64,000 nucleotides of DNA, from assembly GCF_014652135.1 (NCBI RefSeq), contig NZ_BMYF01000008.1, forward strand, positions 52,768-116,767, written 5' to 3'. Position 1 is the stretch's first letter. Each line of letters starts with the position of its first letter. This document shows positions 34,500 to 43,714 of the stretch, in pieces. The DNA is from Mongoliitalea lutea (lineage in GTDB: Bacteria > Bacteroidota > Bacteroidia > Cytophagales > Cyclobacteriaceae). The notes below the pieces were generated by a model. It saw nothing but the letters and a program-made list of their open reading frames with translations, did not search any database and was not told where the DNA came from. Both the position numbers and the translations under genes were made by a program.

Positions 34500-35402
34500 C
34501 TATTTTTGGAGGAGAATCTCCCAAGCTTCTTGAACCCTCCCTGCATCTAAAGCATCTTTGGCAAGCAAATGCAAATGATAACAATACCCCTCTTCATCCT
34601 GCTGTAAGCGCAATTTCAAATCCTGAATGGCTGGACTAGCAGCGCGGGCTGCAATTGCCTCAGCAGAAGGAAGCGTTTCCACATTTCCTAATTTACCCAA
34701 ATGATTACCTGTCAACACGACAGATAATCTGATATGCGCTGGAATCGCATCTACTCCAATCCCTTTATTTCGTACGGGCTTTTCAATCTCAAACAGCGCA
34801 TCACCATTCGCCCTGCAATACCAATCCCCTCCCATGCGGGCAACTGTATCGATTTTAAAAGGGTCAATCTTTCCCTTTTCATCAAAGATATGATCTTGAA
34901 AATGCGCTAGCACGACTTCACATATCACCAAATTCCCTGCACCACCTTCTTCCCCTGTAGGAATTACCTGCAGCACCTTGCACTCAAAAGCAGCAGGTGA
35001 CTCCTTTACTCTTGGAGGCTTGACCATGGTTGATTGTGCTTCTGTTAATCCTGCCTTTACAAACTCGTTAACGCCTTTTTCATATTCTGTACTAGCCAAT
35101 GACATTTGCTCCACCATGGCATAATCCACAATATTGATTACTACTTCGGGGACTTCTAATACATTTTCCAAACTATGCTTAGTAGTATTGTCACGAACAC
35201 GGCGAGCAGGAGAAAAAATCAAAATTGGCGGATTAGATCCGAAAATATTAAAAAAACTATAGGGACTTAAGTTCACTTGTCCGTCTTTATCAATGGTACT
35301 TACAAAAGCTATTGGACGAGGGCTTATTGCTCCAAGGAGATAACCATGCAGTTCTTGTGTACTGATTTCTTTTGGGTTGATTGTTTTCATACAACTATTC
35401 AA
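34500..35402 (-). CDS. Flavin reductase / flavoprotein oxygenase-like protein
   Basis: The 300-residue protein has the FMN-binding split-barrel of the flavin-reductase-like family: YLLGAISPRPIAFVSTIDKDGQVNLSPYSFFNIFGSNPP-type N-terminus (PRP, S..N.SPYS), TSTEYEKGVNEF.KAGL and HVLARMGGDWY-type segments. It has a C-terminal extension beyond the roughly 200-residue core. It probably binds FMN and may be a reductase or a flavin-dependent oxygenase component. Substrate unknown. A second start four codons in is possible. It ends a leftward run after lpxB. Confidence 0.8.
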   Translation of the reverse strand: MNSCMKTINPKEISTQELHGYLLGAISPRPIAFVSTIDKDGQVNLSPYSFFNIFGSNPPILIFSPARRVRDNTTKHSLENVLEVPEVVINIVDYAMVEQMSLASTEYEKGVNEFVKAGLTEAQSTMVKPPRVKESPAAFECKVLQVIPTGEEGGAGNLVICEVVLAHFQDHIFDEKGKIDPFKIDTVARMGGDWYCRANGDALFEIEKPVRNKGIGVDAIPAHIRLSVVLTGNHLGKLGNVETLPSAEAIAARAASPAIQDLKLRLQQDEEGYCYHLHLLAKDALDAGRVQEAWEILLQK

Positions 35403-35423
35403 TAGAACTATTGTTTCAATGTT

Positions 35424-36536
35424 TTAAGAGGGATTAGTCAGCGCTTGCATGATCAATTCAGCTGTACGATCGGAGGCTGATTGGGTTCCTATTTTTTCCT
35501 GTATCAAATCATAGCCTTCGTAAATAGCAGCCTTTACCTGCACATTACTCAGCATACGGTTCAATTCTTCTGTCAATCTATCGACGGAATATTCATTTTG
35601 AATAAGTTCCGTAACGACCTTTTTCCCAGCGATAAGATTAACCAATGAAATAAAGGGAACCCGAATAAGACGCCTCCCAATATGATAGGAAATCGCACTC
35701 GTACTATACACTACCACCTGAGGAACCCGGAATAAGGCCGTTTCCAAGGTGGCCGTTCCTGAAGTAACAATGGCTGCCACTGAATGTTTGAGCAAATCGT
35801 ATGTTTGGTTCACCACAATCCGGATACCTGCCTTCTTAGCAGGTGCATAAATTGTTTCAGGAAGGTTATTTACCCCTGCAATCACAAACTGAGCATTTGG
35901 GAAACGTTTGACTATTTCAATCATTCTTCCTAACATGGCCTGCACCTCTTGTTTTCTACTCCCGGGAAGCAAGGCAATTATTGGCTGATAACTCAAGTCG
36001 TTTTTTTGAAAGAAAAAGGGATGTGGCTCAAACTTCTGAATTTCATCCAACAATGGATTCCCAACATAGGATGCGTTAATTCCGAATTTTTGAAAAAACT
36101 CCTCTTCAAATGGCAAAATACAGTAAACAGCATCCGTAATAGCAGCAAGTTTTTTAGTTCTCCCCTGATTCCAAGCCCATACTTTAGGTGGGATGTAGTA
36201 GTGAACCTTTATGCCAAGTTTATTGGCATGGGCAGCTACTTTCATATTAAATCCTCCATAATCTACCAAAATCACTACATCCGGCTGAAAAGCTTCTATG
36301 TCTTTTTTGACTAGGGAAAGGTAGTAAAGCACTTTCCGAAAGCCTAAAAGAACTTCTAAAAACCCCATGACAGCAATTTCCTGGTAGTGAACGCTGGCAT
36401 TCAACCCTGCTTCAATGGAATAATCCCCTCCCATTCCCTTGAATACCGATTGAGGATCCTTTGAATAAATGGAGCGAATCAGATTCGATGCATGAAGGTC
36501 TCCGCTTCGTTCTCCAGAAATCAGATAGTATTTCAT
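35424..36536 (-). CDS. lpxB: Lipid-A-disaccharide synthase
   Basis: The 370-residue GT19 glycosyltransferase joins UDP-diacylglucosamine and lipid X to give the lipid A disaccharide. Family segments seen: ISGERSGDLHASNL, FKGMGGD, LVDYGGFNMKVA, YYIPPKVWAWNQGR, LPFEEEFF, YVGNPLLDE, LLPGSRKQEV and TSGTATLETAL. It is cytoplasmic or membrane-peripheral. It lies 21 nt upstream of the flavin-reductase gene. Confidence 0.94.
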   Translation of the reverse strand: MKYYLISGERSGDLHASNLIRSIYSKDPQSVFKGMGGDYSIEAGLNASVHYQEIAVMGFLEVLLGFRKVLYYLSLVKKDIEAFQPDVVILVDYGGFNMKVAAHANKLGIKVHYYIPPKVWAWNQGRTKKLAAITDAVYCILPFEEEFFQKFGINASYVGNPLLDEIQKFEPHPFFFQKNDLSYQPIIALLPGSRKQEVQAMLGRMIEIVKRFPNAQFVIAGVNNLPETIYAPAKKAGIRIVVNQTYDLLKHSVAAIVTSGTATLETALFRVPQVVVYSTSAISYHIGRRLIRVPFISLVNLIAGKKVVTELIQNEYSVDRLTEELNRMLSNVQVKAAIYEGYDLIQEKIGTQSASDRTAELIMQALTNPS

Positions 36537-36553
36537 ATCTCAAAGAAAATAAA

Positions 36554-36582
36554 AAAAGGAGACATCCTAACTGTCTCCTTTT
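36554..36582 (-). terminator. Intrinsic terminator between queD and lpxB
   Basis: AAAAGGAGACA (36554-36564) and TGTCTCCTTTT (36572-36582) form an 11-bp stem with a 7-nt loop. It lies 12 nt beyond the queD stop and 17 nt before the lpxB start, so it separates the two transcription units on the minus strand. Confidence 0.85.
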
Positions 36583-36594
36583 ATAATTGCTTTT

Positions 36595-37023
36595 TTAAGC
36601 TCCCTCTCCATAATATTCAACGAAATTACGAGGGGTTTCATACAAGGTCAATTTATGCAAACTCCCATGAGGTACAATGGCATTTACTGCAGGAGCCAAT
36701 ATCTTCCAAAACTCAATGACCAAATTTTCACAGCTAGCCATCTTACCAGTCATAAAGTCCACATCGAGATTCAGGTTTTTGTGATCCACCTTATCGATGA
36801 TCAACTCTTTGATCAATTTGCTAAGATCTTTCAAGTCCACAACAAATCCAGTTTCCGGATCTGGCAAACCCTTGACAGTAACTATCAACTCAAAATTATG
36901 CCCATGCCAGTTGACATTTGCACATGGACCAAATACTTCTTTATTTTTTTCTTCGGACCAATTCGGATTCCAAAGCTTGTGTGCAGCATTAAAATGCTCT
37001 TTTCTACAAACGTGTACCATCAA
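36595..37023 (-). CDS. queD: 6-carboxy-tetrahydropterin synthase (QueD/PTPS family)
   Basis: The 142-residue protein has the PTPS zinc-binding histidines in HFNAAHKL and WHGHNFEL, the catalytic Cys in FGPCANVNWHGH, FVVDLKDLS and the C-terminal KLTLYETPRNFVEY. It makes 6-carboxytetrahydropterin in queuosine/7-deazaguanine synthesis. The next enzyme of that pathway, QueE, is encoded 17 kb away in the same window. It is followed by a strong terminator. Confidence 0.9.
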   Translation of the reverse strand: MMVHVCRKEHFNAAHKLWNPNWSEEKNKEVFGPCANVNWHGHNFELIVTVKGLPDPETGFVVDLKDLSKLIKELIIDKVDHKNLNLDVDFMTGKMASCENLVIEFWKILAPAVNAIVPHGSLHKLTLYETPRNFVEYYGEGA

Positions 37024-37131
37024 TCATTCAATTGAATGGCAAAAGTAAGAAAAAACAATTGCAATAAATATTCAAGTTTACAACTCTCATATTATAACAG
37101 CTATTTTACTAGACCTTCCAAAAAAGAGCAG

Positions 37132-37842
37132 TTACTTTTTCTCTTCGTTAAGATAATCGAAAAGTTGTTTTAAATGATCATCTCTGGAAACGTCTAATTT
37201 ATAATTCTTGATAATGTTTTTCGCTAGAATTTTGTCATCCGGATCTAAAGCTTTTAAAACAGACGCTGAACGATTTTTAAATGAAGAGACCTCACTATTG
37301 CTATTGATCAAATAAAAGGTTTCATCCATAATAAATGATTTACCTGGGTTTGGTGTATAACTGTTTCTGGGAGGCTCTACTAAATTAGTCTTGAATCTAC
37401 GAACCACTGTATAAGCATCACCTTCAGACAACACATTAATAAATGAATCTTCATTGACTCCATTTATATTACTAAAACCTTTTTTGAAAGTTAAAACATT
37501 CAAAGCTCCAGCAACTCTTTCCGCTTCACCAAGCATGGCATCCATAGTGACGGAAGAAATCAATGTTTTATCAAGAAATATTCTATTTCCTGAATCTGTC
37601 AACATCTCTAGCTCATCCTCATATGTATTAATTTTCAACGATACATTTTCTTTTAAAAGCTTACCGTTTTTATCAAATAAACCAGCATTTTTCCACTGCT
37701 CAAATAGATATGGGCTTCCATCTATATTATTATAGGCATTTAACCTAGCCGGAGCACCGTTAAGGTTTAAATTGGCAATTTGGCTAAATGCACTTAAACT
37801 CACTAAAACAACTAACAATAACGACAATAATAAACTTTTCAT
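37132..37842 (-). CDS. Exported protein of unknown function, coupled to subtilase
   Basis: The 236-residue protein has a signal peptide (MKSLLLSLLLVVLVSLSAFSQ) and an acidic mature part with GSPYLFEQWKNAGLFDKNGKLL, NINTYEDEL-like and YKLDVSRDDHLKQLFDYL segments. I do not recognise a domain. Its ATG is one nucleotide after the stop of the large subtilase gene, so it is almost certainly co-translated and may be a chaperone, inhibitor or cell-surface partner of that protease. Confidence 0.75.
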   Translation of the reverse strand: MKSLLLSLLLVVLVSLSAFSQIANLNLNGAPARLNAYNNIDGSPYLFEQWKNAGLFDKNGKLLKENVSLKINTYEDELEMLTDSGNRIFLDKTLISSVTMDAMLGEAERVAGALNVLTFKKGFSNINGVNEDSFINVLSEGDAYTVVRRFKTNLVEPPRNSYTPNPGKSFIMDETFYLINSNSEVSSFKNRSASVLKALDPDDKILAKNIIKNYKLDVSRDDHLKQLFDYLNEEKK

Positions 37843-37843
37843 T

Positions 37844-40800
37844 TTACTTTTTTATAATTTTTTTTGTAAACATTTGATCACCCATTTGAATAAAAACAAG
37901 GTATATTCCTTGAGGCTGATTTATTTCAAGCAATAAATTAACTAAATCTTCCTGTTTATTAAAAGTATTTCCATTAATTTTTCTTCCAGCACTATCAACT
38001 AAATGAACTTCAACAAGACCGTAATATTTATTTGATAGGGTAATCGTCAATCTCCCCTCTGTAGGGTTGGGACCAATAAATATGCCAAACTTACTTAGTT
38101 GAGGTTCATTGTTGATAATTGATGAAATTACAACGGGTTCTGAAATCCGATTACAACCTCCCGAAATTATTGCAACTTGATAAAGCCCAGACTCATTCGC
38201 AGTAATTGACCTTGCAGTAGCTCCCTGAATAGGAAGTCCATTTAAATACCACTGGAAAGATTCTGCAGGTTGCAAAGATGTCAACAAATCTCCATTAATC
38301 ACTATTGATGGTTGATTAAGCGGATTTGGTAAAACATCAACCGAAGAAGTCAATGAAACCTCTTGCTCTTGAGATCTAATTATAAGTGTGACTTCGTAAG
38401 CACCAGGACTCGGAAATGTAAAGGAGAAAAATTCTTCCGAAGATTGAACTTCTCCGTTAATTAGCCAAGTATAATCTGTAGGTGTACCGAGACTCGTACT
38501 TGAAAAGGTGCTAAAACCTCCTGCACATAAGAACGTAGATGTGAAGTTTGCAAACAAGACATCATCACAATTCAATGTAAGCCAATTATCAGAATTAGTT
38601 ACAATTGAATTAAGACCAACATTCACAACAGCATCTCCAAGAAGGTCAACATTTTGAATTGTTACGAAATCCGTACATAACCTTGAATAAGGAAGATATC
38701 TAACAATACCTGAATTCGAAGCAATTATAGATACCATATTATCTGAAGAAGCGTTTACCTCCCAATTCTCTCTAATCAAAAGTTCACTATCTTCAAAATT
38801 CACAATGGCTCCCGAAGTAAGCCGAACTTGATCTGATGTGAGAATTGTCTGTTTGATATTAATACCTCCCGCACCTACATTTAAAACTTTTAACACAGGG
38901 ACATTCTCAACATCTAAGTTACCACTAGCAACCGTAAGGCTAAAAGTTCTAGTACTGTTCAATATCACTATTTCACCTCTCACTTCCTTACCTGCAAAAG
39001 TAAAGTCAAGGTCTCTATTCAAAACCGTCTGGTTCGAAATGGAGAGATTTTCTTGGAATTTAATTTGACTCAAATTTCCAATTAAAGAGCCACTAATACC
39101 TTCAAAAGATCTTACATTCAAAAGTCCATGAGGGAAAGATACAGTTCCACCATTTACCACCACATGATCTAGTAAACCATAATCGATCATTCCCCAATTA
39201 CCATTAGAAAAGACAGTTTTCACATCTTTAAACTCGGTGTTGGTAAAAGAAATGAATTGTTGATTTTGAGATTCGTTTTCAAATATAATTTCTCCATTCG
39301 ACACCAAAGTGTTCGTTGCTGAAAACCTAACACCATTTGTCACATGAATTGATTGACCATTTAAATTTATACTTACATTGGAATTCCCAAAAGTATTTAA
39401 ACTGAATACTTTTTTATCACTTGTAAAACCTGTAAATTCCAGATTTCCTGTATTTTCAAATATAACTCTCGAACCCTCTCCAGGAACCATATTAGCAGAT
39501 TGACCTCCCAGCGTAAATGACCAATTTGAAGGATTATCCCAATCCGAATCAGAACCAATCCAATATAGGGTTTCAGAATTAGCTTCTTGCAAAGATGCAG
39601 AAAACAACAATGAGTATTCTTGGGCTTGGTTGACTAAACTGCCTTTATGTGACAAGACTAAAGTATATTTTCTTGGTTGAGGATTATCAATTAAAATTTG
39701 CTCAACATTATCTCTAAAATTGTCCTGATTCCTTACCGCAGGACCTGAAGGTCCTCTAGTTGGATCTAAGCTCCAAGGAAAAAACTCATTACCAGCATCA
39801 TCAAATACTCTTAAATCTAAATCATTCACTAATTTTAAATCTCTTGGATTTAAGGAAGCTGGTGAAGGAACACCCGCAGGATCTGTCCAAGCAACAGTAA
39901 TTCGTATAGGTTCAATACCATCAGAAAGAAATTCATATGTAAAGGTTTCGTTATTTAAAAGAACACCCTCCCTTGTAATTGTTGAGACACCATCATCCTC
40001 TAAAATATGCTTTGCCGCTGCTTCTGCGTTTAATAAACCCCAACCAAAAATATAATCTGGTCCTGGAGACAATCCAGCTTCTCTTGCTGTATGTATCATT
40101 AAACCTTTGACAGTACTAGACCACATAAATCTGCCACCATTACGTTCTCTATAAAGTTGCTGCAATAAAGAAAGAGTACCCGCTACGTTGGGAGAAGCCA
40201 TGGATGTTCCACTCAATGAAGCATAAGAATCGGATTCACCACCATTTGAAATGGCTGCACTAAATACCCCAACTCCCATACCTACAATATCAGGTTTAAT
40301 CCGACCATCATCAGTAGGACCCCATGATGAAAAATTACTCATAGCTATAGAGTTTGGGCCTAAGTATTGAGGGACTGAACTTACAGCACCTACAGTTATT
40401 ACATTTTTTGCTACACCCTCTGGGCCTATGGTGTCAGCGGGACCATCACCAGGCCTTGTACCATCACCAACATCATTTCGGTCATTCCCTGCGGCCCAAA
40501 CAATCGTATAATGAGGTAAACTAAAAGAAAGATCGTCTAAAGCTTGGCTTTTGGAACTGTAAAATCCAAACCGAAAATCTTCATCTGGGCTTATATTGGC
40601 ATTTCCAGACCATACCCAATTCCCTGCTGAATTACGAAACCAGCCAATAATAATTCCATATGAATGATTAGATACAATGTGTCCATTATTTCTCTCACCC
40701 ATGATATAAGCATTAGAAGCCATTTTATTCACATCGTTATCCCAATTAAATGATAACCCAGTAGCTTCATACGCCATTCCTCTGGCAGCAGGGTTAATCC

Positions 40801-41305
40801 CAGCTCCAATCATAGTCCCAGAAACATGGGTAGCATGATTACTTATAGTTTCAGTGGAACCATCAGGTTGAGAAAGTCTTCCCTGAAACTCAACATGAGC
40901 CAAACGAGGTCTAGTCTGATCATAAATACCAAGAACTAACCCCTTCCCTGTTAAATTTAAACCCAAACTACCCCCTGGCTGAAGTGTATTTGCACCAGTT
41001 GTAACGGCAGCAGCTGTATTAAAAGTTGTGTAGTAAACAGGATGATCTAACTCATCAAAATATTGAAGTTTTGCTATCCTATCATTATCCAACTCCATGA
41101 ACATGGGGATTCCTAATTCTGATGCTTTTCTCTTTAAAGCATCCTCACTAGGAGAAAGAATGGCATACTTTTGATTGAAGTTTTTTAATATATTTCCCCT
41201 TACTTCTTTCAAAATGGAAGGAGATTCTGGTACGTTTTGACCAAATGCAGAACTATAAAGAAAAAAAAATAAAACGGATACTACTTTACTTAATTTACCT
41301 CTCAT
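37844..41305 (-). CDS. Subtilisin-like S8 serine protease with T9SS type A sorting domain
   Basis: The 1153-residue protein has a signal peptide ending SSAFGQ. The S8 domain carries D129 (GIYDQT), H157 (NHATHVSG), oxyanion N274 (AAGND) and S368 (GTSMASP). After it come a P-domain/CUB-like jelly-roll (YTLVLSHKG), a beta-rich passenger with many asparagines, a PKD-like module (FSSTSLGTPTDYTWLINGE) and an Ig-like module. It ends with the type A T9SS sorting domain (GIFIGPNPTEGRLTI..GIYLVFIQMGDQMFTKKIIKK). It is exported through T9SS and probably surface-attached or released. Substrate protein unknown. Confidence 0.92.
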   Translation of the reverse strand: MRGKLSKVVSVLFFFLYSSAFGQNVPESPSILKEVRGNILKNFNQKYAILSPSEDALKRKASELGIPMFMELDNDRIAKLQYFDELDHPVYYTTFNTAAAVTTGANTLQPGGSLGLNLTGKGLVLGIYDQTRPRLAHVEFQGRLSQPDGSTETISNHATHVSGTMIGAGINPAARGMAYEATGLSFNWDNDVNKMASNAYIMGERNNGHIVSNHSYGIIIGWFRNSAGNWVWSGNANISPDEDFRFGFYSSKSQALDDLSFSLPHYTIVWAAGNDRNDVGDGTRPGDGPADTIGPEGVAKNVITVGAVSSVPQYLGPNSIAMSNFSSWGPTDDGRIKPDIVGMGVGVFSAAISNGGESDSYASLSGTSMASPNVAGTLSLLQQLYRERNGGRFMWSSTVKGLMIHTAREAGLSPGPDYIFGWGLLNAEAAAKHILEDDGVSTITREGVLLNNETFTYEFLSDGIEPIRITVAWTDPAGVPSPASLNPRDLKLVNDLDLRVFDDAGNEFFPWSLDPTRGPSGPAVRNQDNFRDNVEQILIDNPQPRKYTLVLSHKGSLVNQAQEYSLLFSASLQEANSETLYWIGSDSDWDNPSNWSFTLGGQSANMVPGEGSRVIFENTGNLEFTGFTSDKKVFSLNTFGNSNVSINLNGQSIHVTNGVRFSATNTLVSNGEIIFENESQNQQFISFTNTEFKDVKTVFSNGNWGMIDYGLLDHVVVNGGTVSFPHGLLNVRSFEGISGSLIGNLSQIKFQENLSISNQTVLNRDLDFTFAGKEVRGEIVILNSTRTFSLTVASGNLDVENVPVLKVLNVGAGGINIKQTILTSDQVRLTSGAIVNFEDSELLIRENWEVNASSDNMVSIIASNSGIVRYLPYSRLCTDFVTIQNVDLLGDAVVNVGLNSIVTNSDNWLTLNCDDVLFANFTSTFLCAGGFSTFSSTSLGTPTDYTWLINGEVQSSEEFFSFTFPSPGAYEVTLIIRSQEQEVSLTSSVDVLPNPLNQPSIVINGDLLTSLQPAESFQWYLNGLPIQGATARSITANESGLYQVAIISGGCNRISEPVVISSIINNEPQLSKFGIFIGPNPTEGRLTITLSNKYYGLVEVHLVDSAGRKINGNTFNKQEDLVNLLLEINQPQGIYLVFIQMGDQMFTKKIIKK

Positions 41306-41355
41306 AATGAATCAAAATATTCTTGAACTACTAAACTAGCAATTATATATTTTTG

Positions 41356-41390
41356 TTAAAAAAAAATGGGGCTCAGCGCCCCACTTTTTT
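41356..41390. terminator. Bidirectional terminator after the SusCD/lipoprotein operon
   Basis: TGGGGC (41367-41372) pairs with GCCCCA (41378-41383), with A-tract on the left and T-tract on the right. On the minus strand it stops the SusCD2 operon before the subtilase gene. Confidence 0.85.
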
Positions 41391-41404
41391 TAATTTATTT
41401 AACA

Positions 41405-42250
41405 TTATTGGCGTCTTAGAAGCACTGTACCTCCATCACCCCAAGTATTACCCCACTCAAGAAGCAATGAACCGTCTGCATTTACTACTCCTGAAATAAT
41501 GAATGGATCACCAAATTGATCGGCATTTGATTGAAGTCCGGTAATCACATTACAATTGTCTAAAATAGAACCAGCCGGAGATGCTAATTCGTAGACAGCT
41601 TCATACAACCCAAAGGAAATATCATCGACTCTGTACAACCCTGCACTAGTTCTGGTAAGGTTAACAATATTCTCAAAGTTAACATTATTAACAGTTTGAG
41701 AAGCGCCTCCACTACCATCACCTACTCGAAGTACTTGATGAAGAGCAGTGTAAGCACCAGCTAACTCAGATGGACAAATAACTCTGATTCTTACAGTAAC
41801 TTGACTGTAGTTGGCACTTACTGCCACGTTATTACTCGCAGAAGTTATTCTCAATACCAAATTAGGAGTCTCACTAGGATCAATATTACCAGTAAGAACT
41901 GTTACAGGAACATTTACTACATTTTCTCCAGCAGGAATGACGATACTAGTAGATGGAAGCTGGAAATGTACACCAGCAACAGCAGTAGACTCACTAGTAG
42001 GCTCAAAGTTAACCGTGATTGGGGCGCTTTGAGGGGCTCCAACAAGGTTCAACTGAATATTGTAAGTATCAGTTTGCGTGCTAGACGCTCTTACAAAGTT
42101 AACAAGAGGACCATTTTGAGGTAAGGTAGACGCATCAAATTCAACCTCCAAACCATCCCATACCCTGAAGAAATCAGCCTCATCCATACAGGAGCTTAGA
42201 AGCCCTGCAGAGAAAAGAAATAGGAATATATAAACTATTTTATTTTTCAT
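41405..42250 (-). CDS. SusD-associated surface lipoprotein
   Basis: The 281-residue protein has a lipobox signal (FSAGLLSSCMDE) and an N-terminal Calx-beta/DUF4843-like domain: NFVRASSTQTDTYNIQLNLVGAPQ, ITVNFEPTSESTAVAGVHFQLPSTSIVIPAGENVVNVPVTV. A second beta domain with GGTV and WGNTWGDGG ends the chain. Such proteins follow susD in Bacteroidota loci and form part of the outer-membrane nutrient-binding complex. It lies 20 nt after SusD2. Confidence 0.75.
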   Translation of the reverse strand: MKNKIVYIFLFLFSAGLLSSCMDEADFFRVWDGLEVEFDASTLPQNGPLVNFVRASSTQTDTYNIQLNLVGAPQSAPITVNFEPTSESTAVAGVHFQLPSTSIVIPAGENVVNVPVTVLTGNIDPSETPNLVLRITSASNNVAVSANYSQVTVRIRVICPSELAGAYTALHQVLRVGDGSGGASQTVNNVNFENIVNLTRTSAGLYRVDDISFGLYEAVYELASPAGSILDNCNVITGLQSNADQFGDPFIISGVVNADGSLLLEWGNTWGDGGTVLLRRQ

Positions 42251-42269
42251 AATACCAAATATTTAGATT

Positions 42270-43700
42270 TTAATAACCAGGGTTTTGTACAAGGTTCTCG
42301 TTAAGCAAAATTTGAGCATTAGGCAAGAAACTTAAAACTCTGTAATCTGTATAAGGAACAGTTGGAAGACCTCTATGTTTTCTGATATCCAACCCATTTC
42401 TCTTCAAATCAAAGAATCTATGACCCTCAAATGCAAGTTCAACTCTTCTTTCATGCAAAATAGCTTCAAAAAGATCATTGCCAGTTAAACCAGGAGTAAG
42501 AGGACCAAGATTTCTTTTACTTCTTAATGCATTGATATCATTATATGCACCAGCAGTATCGCCTGTCTTTTGTCTTGCTTCAGCTCTGATAAGCAATAAC
42601 TCAGAAGCTCTAAGAACTGGTAAATTCTCTAGAAAATTACCTTTTGCACCTCTCCACTTCAAGGAAGCGTGTACAGTACCATTAAAACCAGATCTTGTAG
42701 TCGCTCTCCAGGCACTTAATCTAGCATCTCCAGGCTCATGGCTATTAATCAACTCCTGAGAAGCACTAACTACAAACTGTGCCTGTGCTAAATCATTATT
42801 AGCTAATGAAGCAACAGAGTTATTAACACCATCCACAGTTGACCAATCAACTTGTCTGATCTCGATCTCAAATAAAGACTCTGGGTTAGGGAAAGTATTA
42901 AAACCAGTCATATATCCCTCGGCCTCAAGAAGACCTGATCCGTCATTACCAATACCAGCAGTACTCATGGCGTCAGTCGCTAAAGCGATTGCGCGATCAT
43001 TTCTACCCCAATACAAGTAAACTCTTGCCAGCAATGCCTGAGCTGCAGCTCTATTTGCTCTATAAACATTAGCAGAACCTCTATTGGCAACAGGCAACAA
43101 ATTTATTGCTTCGAGCAAATCGGCTTCTATCTGTTCGTAAACTTGAACATTAGTAGAACGTGGACGAAGGTCAGCATCAGAAAACACAGCAGTTGGAGTC
43201 GTTCGAAGGATCGCTGATAAATTAAAGCCATTAACCTCTCTACCAGGCTCATATCCAAACACCCTAGCTTGATCAAAATGCACAAGGGCACGCACAAAGA
43301 AAGCTTCACCTTTCAGACGATTTTTAGTATTTTGATCTCCAGGAACTCCGTCTACTCCAGCAATAACTAGGTTAGCATCGTTGATAGCAGACCAGTTGTT
43401 AAGGTTCCATAAATTAATATGAGATCTATCTTGATTTACTTCCTCACCAACATATCGTCCAGTATTTGCAATCACCAGAAGGTTATCTGCCAAAGCTTCA
43501 GGTGCTAGCACCATTGTTTGTCCGTAAAACCCGAAATCCCTTAATCTTGCATACATGGAGAATGTAAGAGACGTATAACCACTCACATCAGAAAATGCTG
43601 TCTGAGGAGTTAAAGACTGTCTTGGATCAACATCAAGTACATCAGTACATGCACTTACTGCAATCAAGGCAGAAACAACAAATAATTTTATATATTTCAT
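42270..43700 (-). CDS. SusD/RagB family nutrient-binding lipoprotein (locus 2)
   Basis: The 476-residue protein has a signal peptide with lipobox (ALIAVSACTDVLD), an N-terminal SusD-like domain (QTAFSDVSGYTSL), TPR helices (AQALLARVYLYWGR) and the C-terminal RagB segments (ASELLLIRAEARQKTGDTAGAYNDINALR, ILHERRVELAFEGHRFFDLKR). It caps the SusC pore as a surface lid that binds a glycan or peptide. The stop codon is at NPGY, normal for the family. It is co-transcribed with SusC2 (15-nt gap). Confidence 0.93.
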   Translation of the reverse strand: MKYIKLFVVSALIAVSACTDVLDVDPRQSLTPQTAFSDVSGYTSLTFSMYARLRDFGFYGQTMVLAPEALADNLLVIANTGRYVGEEVNQDRSHINLWNLNNWSAINDANLVIAGVDGVPGDQNTKNRLKGEAFFVRALVHFDQARVFGYEPGREVNGFNLSAILRTTPTAVFSDADLRPRSTNVQVYEQIEADLLEAINLLPVANRGSANVYRANRAAAQALLARVYLYWGRNDRAIALATDAMSTAGIGNDGSGLLEAEGYMTGFNTFPNPESLFEIEIRQVDWSTVDGVNNSVASLANNDLAQAQFVVSASQELINSHEPGDARLSAWRATTRSGFNGTVHASLKWRGAKGNFLENLPVLRASELLLIRAEARQKTGDTAGAYNDINALRSKRNLGPLTPGLTGNDLFEAILHERRVELAFEGHRFFDLKRNGLDIRKHRGLPTVPYTDYRVLSFLPNAQILLNENLVQNPGY

Positions 43701-43714
43701 AATTCAATATCTAT

